64,000 bases of DNA from Ramlibacter cellulosilyticus (GTDB taxonomy: Bacteria; Pseudomonadota; Gammaproteobacteria; Burkholderiales; Burkholderiaceae_C). The stretch covers positions 682,001 to 746,000 of the forward strand of contig NZ_JACORT010000001.1 in NCBI RefSeq assembly GCF_014297465.1, written 5' to 3'. Below are positions 1 to 8,616 of this stretch, in pieces; the stretch's first letter is position 1, and every line of letters starts with the position of its first letter. Under the pieces are notes generated by a model. That model made no database searches and was not told the DNA's origin. It saw only the letters and a program-made list of their open reading frames with translations. A program made the position numbers and the translations under genes.

Positions 1-1
1 C

Positions 2-394
2 CTCTGCGTGCCCGGCGGCGTCTACGGCGGCAAGGTGCACGGCAACCCCCTGCTGCGCATGGACGGCCAGGCCGTGTTCAAGCTCGCCGTGGGCGTGCTG
101 GAGAGCGCCGCGCGCGCCACGCTCGCGAAAGCGGGCAAGACCGACGCGGACATCGACTGGCTCATCCCGCACCAGGCCAACATCCGCATCATGCAGGGCA
201 CGGCGAAGAAGCTGAAGCTGCCCATGGACAAGCTGGTCGTCACCGTCGACCGCCATGGCAACACGTCCGCGGCCTCCATCCCCCTGGCGATGGACGAAGC
301 GGTGCGGTCCGGGAAGGTGAAGAAGGGCGATACCCTCATGCTGGAAGGCGTGGGCGGCGGCTTCACCTGGGGCGCGGTCCTGCTGGACTTCTGA
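2..394 (+). CDS. fabH: beta-ketoacyl-ACP synthase III, C-terminal part (cut by window edge)
   Basis: This is the C-terminal 130 residues of the enzyme that starts fatty-acid chains by condensing acetyl-CoA with malonyl-ACP. The frame is open from base 2, so the start and the catalytic Cys lie to the left of the window. Visible are the active-site His in PHQANIR, the active-site Asn in [10 protein letters not shown] and the closing GGGFTWGA motif, all in the family order. The stop is 44 bases before fabD, and the next four genes are fabD, fabG, acpP and fabF, the usual betaproteobacterial fab order. Nothing looks broken in the visible part. Confidence 0.95.
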   Translation, partial: LCVPGGVYGGKVHGNPLLRMDGQAVFKLAVGVLESAARATLAKAGKTDADIDWLIPHQANIRIMQGTAKKLKLPMDKLVVTVDRHGNTSAASIPLAMDEAVRSGKVKKGDTLMLEGVGGGFTWGAVLLDF

Positions 395-438
395 CGGCGG
401 CCGCTGCGGCGGCGCTACCTACGACAAGAGAGACAAGC

Positions 439-1389
439 ATGAAACCCTTCGCTTTCGTGTTTCCGGGCCAGGGCTCGCAGGCCGTCGGCATGCTGGACGC
501 CTGGGGCGACCATCCCGCGGTGACCGAGACGCTCAAGGAAGCGTCCGCGGCCCTCGGCGAGGACGTCGGCCGCCTGATCCGGGAAGGTCCCAAGGAAGCG
601 CTCGCGCTCACGACCAACACCCAGCCGGTGATGCTGGTGGCCGGCATCGCCGCTTATCGCGCCTGGCGCGCCGAAGGCGGTGCCGAGCCGGCCGTGGTGG
701 CGGGGCATTCGCTGGGCGAGTACACGGCGCTGGTCGCCGCCGGCGCGCTGGCTTTTGCCGACGCGGTGCCGCTGGTGCGCTTCCGCGCGCAGGCGATGCA
801 GGACGCGGTGCCCGTGGGCACCGGCGCCATGGCCGCCATCCTCGGCCTGGATGCGCAGCGGGTCATCGAAGGGTGCGCCGAGGCCGTGCGCAGCTTCGGC
901 ACCAACACCGACGAAGTGGTCGAGGCCGTCAACTTCAACGATCCGGCGCAGACCGTGATCGCCGGCAGCAAGGCCGCCGTGGAGAAGGCCTGCGAGGTCA
1001 TCAAGGGCATGGGCGCCAAGCGCGCGCTGCCGCTGCCGGTGTCCGCGCCGTTCCACTCCAGCCTGATGAAGCCCGCGGCCGAAAGGCTGCGCGAGAAGCT
1101 GGCGGCCACGCCGCTGCAGGCGCCGCGCATCCCGGTGGTGAACAACATCGAGGTGAAGGTCGAGACGGACCCCGACCGCATCCGCGCCGCGCTCTACGAG
1201 CAGGCCTTCGGCCCGGTGCGCTGGGTGGAATGCGTGCGTGCCATCCAGGCGCGCGGCGTGGACACCATCATCGAGTGCGGCCCCGGCAAGGTGCTGGCGG
1301 GCCTCGCCAAGCGGATCGACGGCACCCTGAATGCCGCGTCCATCTACGACCCGGCGACCCTCGCCGAAGCGAAAGGGATGCTGGCATGA
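439..1389 (+). CDS. fabD: malonyl-CoA:ACP transacylase
   Basis: A 316-residue protein that moves malonyl from CoA to acyl carrier protein, supplying the extender for fatty-acid synthesis in the cytoplasm. The opening FVFPGQGSQ motif and GHSLGEY with the nucleophile Ser91 are present, and the general-base His lies in APFHSSLM. Length matches the family (about 310). The ATG follows a purine-rich AAGAGAGACAAGC leader. The stop overlaps the fabG start by 4 bases (ATGA), implying translational coupling. Confidence 0.97.
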   Translation: MKPFAFVFPGQGSQAVGMLDAWGDHPAVTETLKEASAALGEDVGRLIREGPKEALALTTNTQPVMLVAGIAAYRAWRAEGGAEPAVVAGHSLGEYTALVAAGALAFADAVPLVRFRAQAMQDAVPVGTGAMAAILGLDAQRVIEGCAEAVRSFGTNTDEVVEAVNFNDPAQTVIAGSKAAVEKACEVIKGMGAKRALPLPVSAPFHSSLMKPAAERLREKLAATPLQAPRIPVVNNIEVKVETDPDRIRAALYEQAFGPVRWVECVRAIQARGVDTIIECGPGKVLAGLAKRIDGTLNAASIYDPATLAEAKGMLA

Positions 1390-2138
1390 GCACGCACGTC
1401 GACATGCACGGACAAGTTGCGCTGGTCACCGGCGCCTCGCGCGGCATCGGCGCGGCCATCGCGCACGAACTCGCCGCCCGCGGCATGAAGGTGATCGGCA
1501 CGGCCACCACCGACGAAGGCGCGGAGAAGATCACGCAGGCCTTGTCGCAGTACGCGGACTGCAAGGGCGCCAGGCTCGACGTGAACGACGCGAAGGCCGG
1601 CGAAGCGCTGGTGGATGCGATCGCCAAGGAGCACGGCGCCGTGCACGCGCTGATCAACAACGCCGGCATCACGCGCGACCAGCTCGCCATGCGCATGAAG
1701 GACGAGGACTGGGACGCCGTGCTGGACACCAACCTGAAGGCGGTGTTCCGGATGAGCCGCGCCGTCATGCGGACCATGATGAAGCAGCGCTACGGCCGCA
1801 TCGTGAGCATCACGAGCGTGGTCGGAGCCTCCGGCAACCCCGGCCAGGCGAACTATGCCGCCGCGAAGGCCGGCGTCGCGGGCATGACCCGCGCGCTCGC
1901 CCGCGAACTGGGCAGCCGCGGCATCACCGTGAACTGCGTCGCGCCGGGCTTCATCGAGACCGACATGACCGCCGCGCTGCCGGAAGACCAGCAGAAGGCG
2001 CTGCTGAGCCAGATCCCGCTGGGCCACCTCGGCAAGCCCGCCGACATCGCCCATGCGGTGGCGTGGCTGGCGTCGCCGCAGGCCGGCTACGTCACCGGGC
2101 AGGAGATCCACGTCAACGGCGGAATGTTCATGGCCTGA
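1386..2138 (+). CDS. fabG: 3-oxoacyl-ACP reductase
   Basis: A 250-residue short-chain dehydrogenase that reduces 3-ketoacyl-ACP with NADPH. The nucleotide-binding TGASRGIG (residues about 13-20), the NNAG motif, a Ser in the ITS stretch and YAAAKAG with the catalytic Tyr/Lys are all present. The C terminus has the typical GQEIHVNGGMFMA ending. The ATG at 1386 overlaps the fabD stop and gives the family's normal length; an open frame runs further upstream inside fabD but is not needed. An ATG six codons in (MHGQVALVTG) is an alternative start. Confidence 0.96.
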   Translation: MSTHVDMHGQVALVTGASRGIGAAIAHELAARGMKVIGTATTDEGAEKITQALSQYADCKGARLDVNDAKAGEALVDAIAKEHGAVHALINNAGITRDQLAMRMKDEDWDAVLDTNLKAVFRMSRAVMRTMMKQRYGRIVSITSVVGASGNPGQANYAAAKAGVAGMTRALARELGSRGITVNCVAPGFIETDMTAALPEDQQKALLSQIPLGHLGKPADIAHAVAWLASPQAGYVTGQEIHVNGGMFMA

Positions 2139-2474
<336 letters not shown>

Positions 2475-2480
2475 TCCGAA

Positions 2481-3722
2481 ATGCGTCGCCGCGTCGTCGT
2501 GACGGGACTGGGCTGCGTGAGCCCGGTGGGAAACACCGTCGCCGAGTCCTGGGCCAACCTGCTCGCGGGCAAGAGCGGCATCGACACCGTCACGTCGTTT
2601 GATGCCGGCAACCTTCCGGTGAAGTTCGCCGGCGAGGTGAAGGGCTTCGACGTGACGCAGTACATGCCGGAGAAGGAAGCCCGGCACATGGACCGGTTCA
2701 TCCACCTGGGCCTGGCCGCGGCCGACCAGGCGATCCAGGATGCCGGACTGCCCTCGGGTGACCAGCTCTCCCCCGAACTGGCCACGCGCATCGGCGTGAA
2801 CATCGGCTCGGGCATCGGCGGGCTGCCGATGATCGAGGAGACGCACACCGAGTACGTGAACCGCGGCCCCCGCCGCATCTCGCCGTTCTTCGTGCCCGCG
2901 TCGATCATCAACATGATCTCCGGCCACGTGTCCATCCGCCACGGCTACCAGGGCCCCAACATCGCGGTGGTCACGGCCTGCACGACGGGCCTGCACGCGA
3001 TCGGCCTGTCCGCCCGCCTGATCGAGAGCGGCGATGCCGACGTGATGATTGCCGGCGGCGCCGAGTCCACCGTGTCCCCGCTGGGCATCGGCGGCTTCGC
3101 GGCCGCACGCGCGCTGTCCACCCGCAACGACGACCCGAAGACCGCGTCCCGTCCCTGGGACAAGGACCGCGACGGCTTCGTGCTCGGCGAAGGCGGCGGC
3201 GTGCTGGTGCTCGAGGAATACGAGCACGCGAAGAAGCGCGGCGCGAAGATCTATTGCGAGCTCGCCGGCTTCGGCATGAGCGCCGATGCGTTTCACATGA
3301 CCGCCCCCAACGTGGACGGCCCCCGCCGCTCCATGGTCGCGGCGCTGGTGAACGCGGGCGTGAACCCCGACCAGGTGAACTACCTCAACGCGCACGGTAC
3401 CTCGACGCCGCTGGGCGACGTGAACGAGACCAACGCGATCAAGAACACGCTCGGCGAGCATGCGAAGAAGGTGGTGGTGAATTCCACCAAGTCGATGACC
3501 GGCCACCTGCTCGGTGGCGCCGGCGGCATCGAGTCCGTCTTCACCGTGCTGGCCCTGCACCACCAGAAGAGCCCGCCCACGATCAACATCTTCAACCAGG
3601 ACCCCGAGTGCGACCTGGACTACTGCGCCAACGAGGCGCGGGACGTGAAGATCGATGTCGCGCTGAAGAACAACTTCGGCTTCGGCGGCACCAACGGCTC
3701 GCTGGTGTTCAAGAAGATCTGA
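2481..3722 (+). CDS. fabF: beta-ketoacyl-ACP synthase II
   Basis: A 413-residue condensing enzyme that elongates acyl-ACP and makes the 16:1 to 18:1 step. The nucleophile Cys167 lies in VVTACTTG; the two active-site His residues are in [11 protein letters not shown] and [15 protein letters not shown]; the protein ends in the family NFGFGGTN motif. Length is normal for FabF. It starts 6 bases after acpP and closes the fab block. Confidence 0.97.
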   Translation: MRRRVVVTGLGCVSPVGNTVAESWANLLAGKSGIDTVTSFDAGNLPVKFAGEVKGFDVTQYMPEKEARHMDRFIHLGLAAADQAIQDAGLPSGDQLSPELATRIGVNIGSGIGGLPMIEETHTEYVNRGPRRISPFFVPASIINMISGHVSIRHGYQGPNIAVVTACTTGLHAIGLSARLIESGDADVMIAGGAESTVSPLGIGGFAAARALSTRNDDPKTASRPWDKDRDGFVLGEGGGVLVLEEYEHAKKRGAKIYCELAGFGMSADAFHMTAPNVDGPRRSMVAALVNAGVNPDQVNYLNAHGTSTPLGDVNETNAIKNTLGEHAKKVVVNSTKSMTGHLLGGAGGIESVFTVLALHHQKSPPTINIFNQDPECDLDYCANEARDVKIDVALKNNFGFGGTNGSLVFKKI

Positions 3723-3729
3723 GCCTTCC

Positions 3730-4188
3730 ATGCACGGCGCTCCATCGGTGACCTACCCGGTGGGGCGCAGCCCGTTCGCGGGCCGCGCGGCCGCCGTCCT
3801 GGCGGCCGCCGGCTTTCTGGCCTGCCTCGCGTGGGCCTGGCAGTCGCCCGCGGGCTGGCGGCCGGTCGCCGGCTTCGCCGTGGCGTTCGCCTGCGCCGGG
3901 ATCGCGCTGCACGCCTGGTGGCGCTCGCCCGTGGGCGAACTGCGCTGGGACGGCAGCGGCTGGATGTGGGAAGAGGGCGGTCGCGTGGATGCCGGCCGGC
4001 CCGAGGTCGCCCTGGACCTGCAGGCCCGCCTGCTGGTGCGCTGGCGCGCGGAGGAGGGCGCCGTGCGCTGGCTGTGGCTGGAGCGCGCGTCGGACGTGTC
4101 CCACTGGGAGGCGCTCCGCCGTGCTGTATATTCCCGCGCCAGCACGCACGTGCCTGCCGCCGGCAAGCCTCCGGCGGCCGAACAATGA
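3730..4188 (+). CDS. small inner-membrane protein, YgfX-like (tentative)
   Basis: A 152-residue protein with two predicted membrane helices near the N terminus (about residues 20-36 and 44-62), followed by a soluble part with SPVGELRWDGSGWMWEE and a second Trp-rich strand. Two helices plus the SPxGxLxWDGxxW pattern resemble the YgfX/CptA family of small membrane proteins, but I cannot confirm membership. It starts 8 bases after fabF and its stop overlaps the sigma factor start by 4 bases, so it is co-translated with rpoE. Position between fabF and rpoE suggests an envelope-linked role; its function is not known from the sequence. Confidence 0.7.
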   Translation: MHGAPSVTYPVGRSPFAGRAAAVLAAAGFLACLAWAWQSPAGWRPVAGFAVAFACAGIALHAWWRSPVGELRWDGSGWMWEEGGRVDAGRPEVALDLQARLLVRWRAEEGAVRWLWLERASDVSHWEALRRAVYSRASTHVPAAGKPPAAEQ

Positions 4189-4826
4189 CCAAGACGCCTG
4201 CCGCTCCCGCGCCTCCCCCTTCTCCCGGCGATACCGACCTGATGCTCGTGGAACGCACGGTCGCGGGCGACCAGAAGGCTTACGAGCTCCTGGTCCTCAA
4301 GTACCAGCGCCGCATCGAGCGCCTGATCGGACGGATGGTCCGCGACACCGACCTGGTCGAGGACATCGCCCAGGAAACCTTCATCCGGGCCTACCGGGCG
4401 CTCGCCCAGTTCCGCGGCGAGGCGCAGTTCTATACCTGGCTGTACCGCATCGCAGTCAACACCGCGAAAAAAGCCCTCGTTGACCTCAAGCGCGATCCCG
4501 TCGTCTCCGAGAGTGCCCTCAAAGGAAGCGATGATGAGGAAGAAACTTCCGGCGTCGAGAACGAACTAACCTCCGCCGAGACGCCGGAAACGGTGCTGGC
4601 GGCCAAGGAGATCGCGCAGACCGTGAACTCTGCCATGGAGGCGCTTCCCGACGAATTGCGCCAGGCAGTCACGCTGCGCGAGATCGAGGGCCTCAGCTAC
4701 GAGGAGATCGCGGAAGTGATGAACTGCCCGATCGGCACGGTGCGCTCCCGGATCTTCCGGGCGCGCGAAGCGATTTCGGCGAAGGTGAAACCCCTGCTGG
4801 AAAACCAGTCGGGCAAGCGCTGGTGA
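4185..4826 (+). CDS. rpoE: RNA polymerase sigma factor, sigma-E/AlgU type
   Basis: A 213-residue ECF sigma factor that directs the envelope-stress response. Region 2 is seen around residues 28-95 (DLVEDIAQETFIRAYRAL) and region 4 at the C terminus (LPDELRQAVTLREIEGLSYEEIA, then GTVRSRIFRAREA). The linker between them is acidic and longer than in E. coli RpoE. The chosen ATG overlaps the previous stop and gives an N-terminal Pro-rich tail; a shorter start at MLVERTV is possible. The genes that follow are its anti-sigma factor, RseB and MucD, as in Pseudomonas algU-mucAB-D but without mucC. Confidence 0.95.
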   Translation: MTKTPAAPAPPPSPGDTDLMLVERTVAGDQKAYELLVLKYQRRIERLIGRMVRDTDLVEDIAQETFIRAYRALAQFRGEAQFYTWLYRIAVNTAKKALVDLKRDPVVSESALKGSDDEEETSGVENELTSAETPETVLAAKEIAQTVNSAMEALPDELRQAVTLREIEGLSYEEIAEVMNCPIGTVRSRIFRAREAISAKVKPLLENQSGKRW

Positions 4827-4839
4827 AAAGAGGCGCGAC

Positions 4840-5412
4840 ATGGATGCGATGGACAAGATGGACAACCAGGAACTGATTTCGGCACTCGCCGACGGGCAGC
4901 TGCAGGGCGAGGCCCTGGCGCTGGGCGTGCAGGCGGCCGCCGCCGATGCGCGGGGACGCGAGGCCTGGTGCGCCTATCACGCGGTGGGCGAGGTCCTGCG
5001 CACGGGGCGGGCGAGCACCGGCACGTCGCCGGAGGTCTTCCTGGCCAGGCTGCAGCGCCGGCTGCAGGAAGAACAGGCGGCTCCCGTGGCCTCCGCCCGT
5101 GCGGTGGTCGTGGCGGCGCCCCGGGAGGCGGCGAACGACTGGCGCTGGAAGATCGCCGCGGGCGTGGCCTCGGTGGCCGCCGTCGCGGCGGTGGGCTGGA
5201 ACCTGTGGGGTGCCGGCACCGTGACGGGCCAGCCCCAGCTCGCCGCGGCGCCGGGCGTCCCGGCGGTGGTCGAGGCCAGCGCCACGCCGATGATGCGCGA
5301 CGCGCGCCTGGACAAGCTGCTCGCGGCGCACCGCCAGCTGGGTGGCGCCAGTGCCCTGGGCACCACCAGCAACTTCCTGCGCAACGCCACCTTCGAGGGG
5401 CCGGCCCGCTGA
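4840..5412 (+). CDS. rseA: anti-sigma-E factor RseA/MucA
   Basis: A 190-residue single-pass inner-membrane protein. The N-terminal cytoplasmic domain (NQELISALADGQL, residues about 9-21) is the sigma-binding part typical of RseA. One hydrophobic helix lies near residues 103-126, then an Ala/Pro-rich periplasmic tail. It starts 13 bases after rpoE, and its stop overlaps the rseB start by one base (TGATG). By family knowledge, regulated cleavage of this protein releases sigma-E; nothing in the sequence shows the protease sites directly. Confidence 0.9.
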   Translation: MDAMDKMDNQELISALADGQLQGEALALGVQAAAADARGREAWCAYHAVGEVLRTGRASTGTSPEVFLARLQRRLQEEQAAPVASARAVVVAAPREAANDWRWKIAAGVASVAAVAAVGWNLWGAGTVTGQPQLAAAPGVPAVVEASATPMMRDARLDKLLAAHRQLGGASALGTTSNFLRNATFEGPAR

Positions 5413-6458
5413 TGGCCCGCGGCATGGCGCGCATCGCTCCCGGGTTTGGCCGCCTGCGCATGGCGCAGGGCATGCTCGCCCTCTGGACCGCCGCCGCGCT
5501 CACCCTGGCTGCGGCCCAGGCCGCCGCCGCACCGCGCATCGCCGACCCGCGCCCCGGCGACGGCCGCGCCGAGCGCACGGTCAGCGACTGGCTCTCGCGC
5601 ATGCACGATGCCTCGCGCCAGCGCAGCTACATCGGCACCTTCGTCGTTTCCTCCAGCAACGGCGCGATGTCCAGCGCGCGCATCTGGCACGCCTGCGACG
5701 GCCAGCGCCAGGTGGAGCGCGTGGAAAGCCTCACCGGCGAGCGCCGCTCCACCTTCCGGCGCGACGACGAGGTCCTGACCTTCCTGCCCGAGAGCCGCAC
5801 CGTCCGCAGCGAACGGCGCGAGGCGCTGGGCATCTTTCCCGAGCTGACCCGCCCGGACGAGACCAGCATCCCCGAGTTCTACACGGCGCGCCGCGTCGGC
5901 AGCGACCGCGTGGCGGGCTTCGACGCCGACATCGTCCAGGTGCTGCCCAAGGACGCGCTTCGCTTCGGCTACCGCATCTGGAGCGAGAAGAAGAGCGGCC
6001 TCGTCGTGAAGCTGCAGACGCTCGACGAAGCCGGTCGCGTGCTCGAGCAGGCGGCCTTCTCGGAACTCCAGCTCGATGCGCCCGTGCGCATGCAGCAGCT
6101 GGTCCAGCAGATGGCGGTGCCGGCCGGCTGGCGCGTGGAAAAGCCCGACGCGGTCAAGACGACCGCCGCCGCCGAGGGCTGGGACCTGAAGGCGCCCATC
6201 GCCGGCTTCCGGCCGCTCAACTGCTACAAGCGCCCGAGCGAGGGCGTGGTGCAGTGGATCTTCTCCGACGGCCTTGCCTCGGTGTCGCTCTTCATCGAGG
6301 ACTACGACCGCGAACGGCACGTCCAGGAAGGCGTGTTCGCCAGCGGCTCCACGCACACCCTCACCCGCCGCACGCAGGACTGGTGGGTCACGGCGGTGGG
6401 CGAAGTGCCGCCCGCGACCCTGCGCGCGTTCGCGCTCGGCCTTGAGCGGCGGCGCTGA
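5412..6458 (+). CDS. rseB: periplasmic sigma-E regulator RseB/MucB
   Basis: A 348-residue exported protein that binds RseA and shields it from cleavage until envelope damage is sensed. A signal peptide is visible (residues about 1-38, ending near AQAAAA). The mature part begins with the MucB/RseB signature VSDWLSRMHDASRQRSYIG and has the two-domain length of the family. The ATG overlaps the rseA stop. Its 3' end is followed by 135 bases that hold a sigma-E-type promoter for mucD. Confidence 0.92.
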   Translation: MARGMARIAPGFGRLRMAQGMLALWTAAALTLAAAQAAAAPRIADPRPGDGRAERTVSDWLSRMHDASRQRSYIGTFVVSSSNGAMSSARIWHACDGQRQVERVESLTGERRSTFRRDDEVLTFLPESRTVRSERREALGIFPELTRPDETSIPEFYTARRVGSDRVAGFDADIVQVLPKDALRFGYRIWSEKKSGLVVKLQTLDEAGRVLEQAAFSELQLDAPVRMQQLVQQMAVPAGWRVEKPDAVKTTAAAEGWDLKAPIAGFRPLNCYKRPSEGVVQWIFSDGLASVSLFIEDYDRERHVQEGVFASGSTHTLTRRTQDWWVTAVGEVPPATLRAFALGLERRR

Positions 6459-6526
6459 AGCCCCAAATGGGCACCACCCGTCCGTGAACGGGGTGTAAAT
6501 CCGGCCATGCGGAGTTCGCTGACGCG

Positions 6527-6553
6527 CAACTTTGCTTTCTGGTCGTATTCTCA
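6527..6553 (+). promoter_or_regulatory. sigma-E-type promoter upstream of mucD
   Basis: CAACTT (6527-6532) and TCTCA (6549-6553) are separated by 16 bases, matching the sigma-E pattern GGAACTT-N16-TCTRA at most positions. The element ends 40 bases before the mucD start. It would let the protease gene respond to the sigma factor encoded upstream, independently of read-through from rpoE. The match is seen in the sequence; the activity is inference. Confidence 0.6.
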
Positions 6554-6593
6554 GCAGATTCAACCCAGTCCCGACCCGTCAAGAGAGGTCTCT

Positions 6594-8108
6594 ATGTTCC
6601 GCATGGATTCCAAGAACCTGCGCAGCTGCGGGCTGGCGATGGCCCTGGCCTTCGCCGGCGCCGCCGCCTTCGTTCCCGTGGCCCCGGCGTTCGCCCAGTC
6701 CGCGCCCCAGCCCCGGTCCCTTCCCGATTTCAGCGAGCTCGTCGACCAGGTCGGCCCCGCCGTCGTCAACATCCGCACCCTGGAGCGCGCGCGCAGCGGT
6801 GCCCGCGGCGGCACCGACGGCCAGATGGACGAGGAGATGCAGGAGTTCTTCCGCCGCTTCTTCGGCGTCCCCATGCCGAACGTGCCGCGCCAGCAGCGTC
6901 CCGCCCCCCGCGGCGAGCGCGGCGGCGGCGAGGAGGAGCAGCCGCGCGGCGTGGGCTCCGGCTTCATCCTCACCGCGGACGGCTACGTGATGACCAATGC
7001 GCACGTGGTCGAAGGCGCGGACGAAGTCATCGTCACGCTCACGGACAAGCGCGAGTTCAAGGCGAAGATCGTCGGCTCGGACAAGCGCACCGACGTCGCC
7101 GTGGTCAAGATCGAGGCGACCGGCCTGCCGTTCGTGCGCGTCGGCGACGTGAGCCGCGTGAAGGTCGGCGAGTGGGTGATGGCCATCGGCTCGCCCTTCG
7201 GCCTGGACAACACCGTCACGGCCGGCATCGTGAGCGCCAAGGGGCGCGACACAGGCGACTACCTGCCTTTCATCCAGACCGACGTGGCGATCAACCCCGG
7301 CAACTCCGGCGGCCCGCTGATCAACATGCGCGGCGAGGTGATCGGCATCAACAGCCAGATCTACTCGCGCTCGGGCGGCTTCATGGGCATCTCCTTCGCG
7401 ATCCCGATCGACGAGGCGACCCGCGTCGCGGAGCAGCTGCGCGTGAGCGGCCGCGTGCAGCGTGGCCGCATCGGGGTGCAGATCGACCAGGTGACGCGCG
7501 ACGTCGCCGAATCCATCGGCCTGGGCCGCCCGCAAGGCGCGCTGGTGCGCAGCGTGGAGAGCGGCTCCCCGGCGGACAAGGCGGGCATCGAGGCCGGCGA
7601 CATCATCACCAAGTTCAACGGCCAGAACATCGAGCGCGCCACCGACCTGCCGCGCCTGGTGGGCAACACCAAGCCGGGCAGCAAGGTGAACCTCACCGTG
7701 TTCCGCCGCGGCGGCTCGCGCGAGCTGGGTGTCACGATCGCCGAGCTGGAGCAGGACACCGCCGCCGCGCCGCGCGGCCGCGGCGCCCAGCCGCCGAAGG
7801 AGGAGCAGGCGAAGGCTTCGCCCGCGGCGCAGTCCATCGGCCTGGTGGTGAGCGAGCTCAATGCCACGCAGAAGAAGGAAGCCAAGGTCAAGGGCGGCGT
7901 GCGCGTGGATGCCGTGAGCGAAGGTGCCGCGCAGCGCGCCGGCGTGCGCGAGGGCGACATCATCGTGGCCATCGGCAACACCGAGATCAACAGCGTCAAG
8001 GAGTTCGACGCGATCGTCTCCCGGCTGGACAAGTCCAAGCCGATCCCGGTGCTCCTGCGCCGGGGCGAGCTGGCCAGCTACCTGCTGCTGCGCCCGGCCC
8101 GCGGCTGA
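6594..8108 (+). CDS. mucD: periplasmic serine protease/chaperone MucD (DegP family)
   Basis: A 504-residue HtrA-type protease that degrades misfolded periplasmic proteins. It has a signal peptide (about residues 1-34, APAFAQ), a trypsin-like domain with the triad His137 (TNAHVVEG), Asp167 (RTDVAVVK) and Ser238 (NPGNSGGP), and two PDZ domains (about 285-375 and 420-500). A Gly/Glu-rich loop precedes the protease core. The ATG at 6594 was chosen because it follows AAGAGAGGTCTCT and starts the signal peptide; an upstream ATG at 6507 would lie before the putative promoter. A strong terminator follows at once. Confidence 0.95.
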   Translation: MFRMDSKNLRSCGLAMALAFAGAAAFVPVAPAFAQSAPQPRSLPDFSELVDQVGPAVVNIRTLERARSGARGGTDGQMDEEMQEFFRRFFGVPMPNVPRQQRPAPRGERGGGEEEQPRGVGSGFILTADGYVMTNAHVVEGADEVIVTLTDKREFKAKIVGSDKRTDVAVVKIEATGLPFVRVGDVSRVKVGEWVMAIGSPFGLDNTVTAGIVSAKGRDTGDYLPFIQTDVAINPGNSGGPLINMRGEVIGINSQIYSRSGGFMGISFAIPIDEATRVAEQLRVSGRVQRGRIGVQIDQVTRDVAESIGLGRPQGALVRSVESGSPADKAGIEAGDIITKFNGQNIERATDLPRLVGNTKPGSKVNLTVFRRGGSRELGVTIAELEQDTAAAPRGRGAQPPKEEQAKASPAAQSIGLVVSELNATQKKEAKVKGGVRVDAVSEGAAQRAGVREGDIIVAIGNTEINSVKEFDAIVSRLDKSKPIPVLLRRGELASYLLLRPARG

Positions 8109-8126
8109 AGCGGACCGCAAGCAAAG

Positions 8127-8160
8127 GCCCCAAACCCGAGCAAGGGTTTGGGGCTTTTCT
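8127..8160 (+). terminator. rho-independent terminator of the rpoE-mucD operon
   Basis: A perfect 11-bp stem (GCCCCAAACCC at 8127-8137, GGGTTTGGGGC at 8144-8154) with a 6-base loop is followed by TTTTCTT. It starts 18 bases after the mucD stop. Confidence 0.95.
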
Positions 8161-8162
8161 TC

Positions 8163-8494
8163 ACCGCTGCTCCAAAAACGACAGGCGGCAAAGAATTTTT
8201 GGTGAACGGTCGTGCAGGCCTCCAGGTCAGCGCCCGCTCACATTCGAGGTGTCCTAAGAACCGGATTCGGTAGAATTCGGCGAACCGCCGGGTTTCCACG
8301 GCATATCGCAGGCCTGCCCCACCACCATGCGGGATGCCGGGCGCGCGGCGAGGCACCCTTCCACAAGTGGCCCACATGTTGTCCTGCCAAGGGCCTTCCC
8401 GGATTGTTGAAAACCTGTGTACAGAATGCGAGTTGCGGACCTGCAACGGCCGAGTCGGAGTGACCCCGTGTCTGTACGCCCGGCGCGTTTTGCC
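8163..8494. other. gene-free stretch, no feature recognised
   Basis: About 330 bases between the mucD terminator and the promoter-like element before lepA. No open frame with codon use like the neighbours, no tRNA fold and no long stem was found. A short perfect palindrome CTGTGTACAG sits at 8415-8424. It could hold an upstream lepA promoter or a non-coding RNA, but I cannot support either. Confidence 0.4.
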
Positions 8495-8500
8495 TACAAT
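8495..8500 (+). promoter_or_regulatory. -10-like element before the short leader/RNA
   Basis: TACAAT preceded by TTTTGCC resembles a sigma-70 -10 site (five of six). A start of transcription would fall near 8507, about 35 bases before the terminator stem at 8541. The -35 region (around 8472) is poor. Confidence 0.4.
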
Positions 8501-8506
8501 GAAGCT

Positions 8507-8573
8507 CCAACTATCGCAGTTGCCATAGATTGTTGGTTCAGGGCGCGTCACCTTCATGACGCGCCCTTTTTTC
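8507..8573 (+). ncRNA. candidate small RNA or attenuated leader upstream of lepA
   Basis: Between the TACAAT element and a strong intrinsic terminator lie about 67 bases with a possible stem CCAAC (8507-8511) to GTTGG (8532-8536). The transcript would end 44 bases before lepA. There is no open frame of note. It could be a free-standing small RNA, or the leader of lepA that is stopped in part of the transcripts. No known RNA family was recognised. Confidence 0.4.
8541..8573 (+). terminator. intrinsic terminator upstream of lepA
   Basis: A perfect 10-bp stem GGGCGCGTCA / TGACGCGCCC (8541-8550, 8557-8566) with a 6-base loop is followed by six T and CTTT. It lies in front of lepA rather than behind a coding gene, which implies a transcript that ends here. 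Confidence 0.9.
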
Positions 8574-8616
8574 TTTGTGCGCGGCTTTTGAATCAATCAC
8601 TTATCCGTTCCCGTTG

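Noticed and set aside
4127..4132. TATATT as a -10 for rpoE
   Set aside because: No -35 at the right distance, and no sigma-E motif near it; lies within the upstream coding gene.
8415..8424. CTGTGTACAG as a LexA box
   Set aside because: LexA boxes have eight bases between CTGT and ACAG; here there are two.
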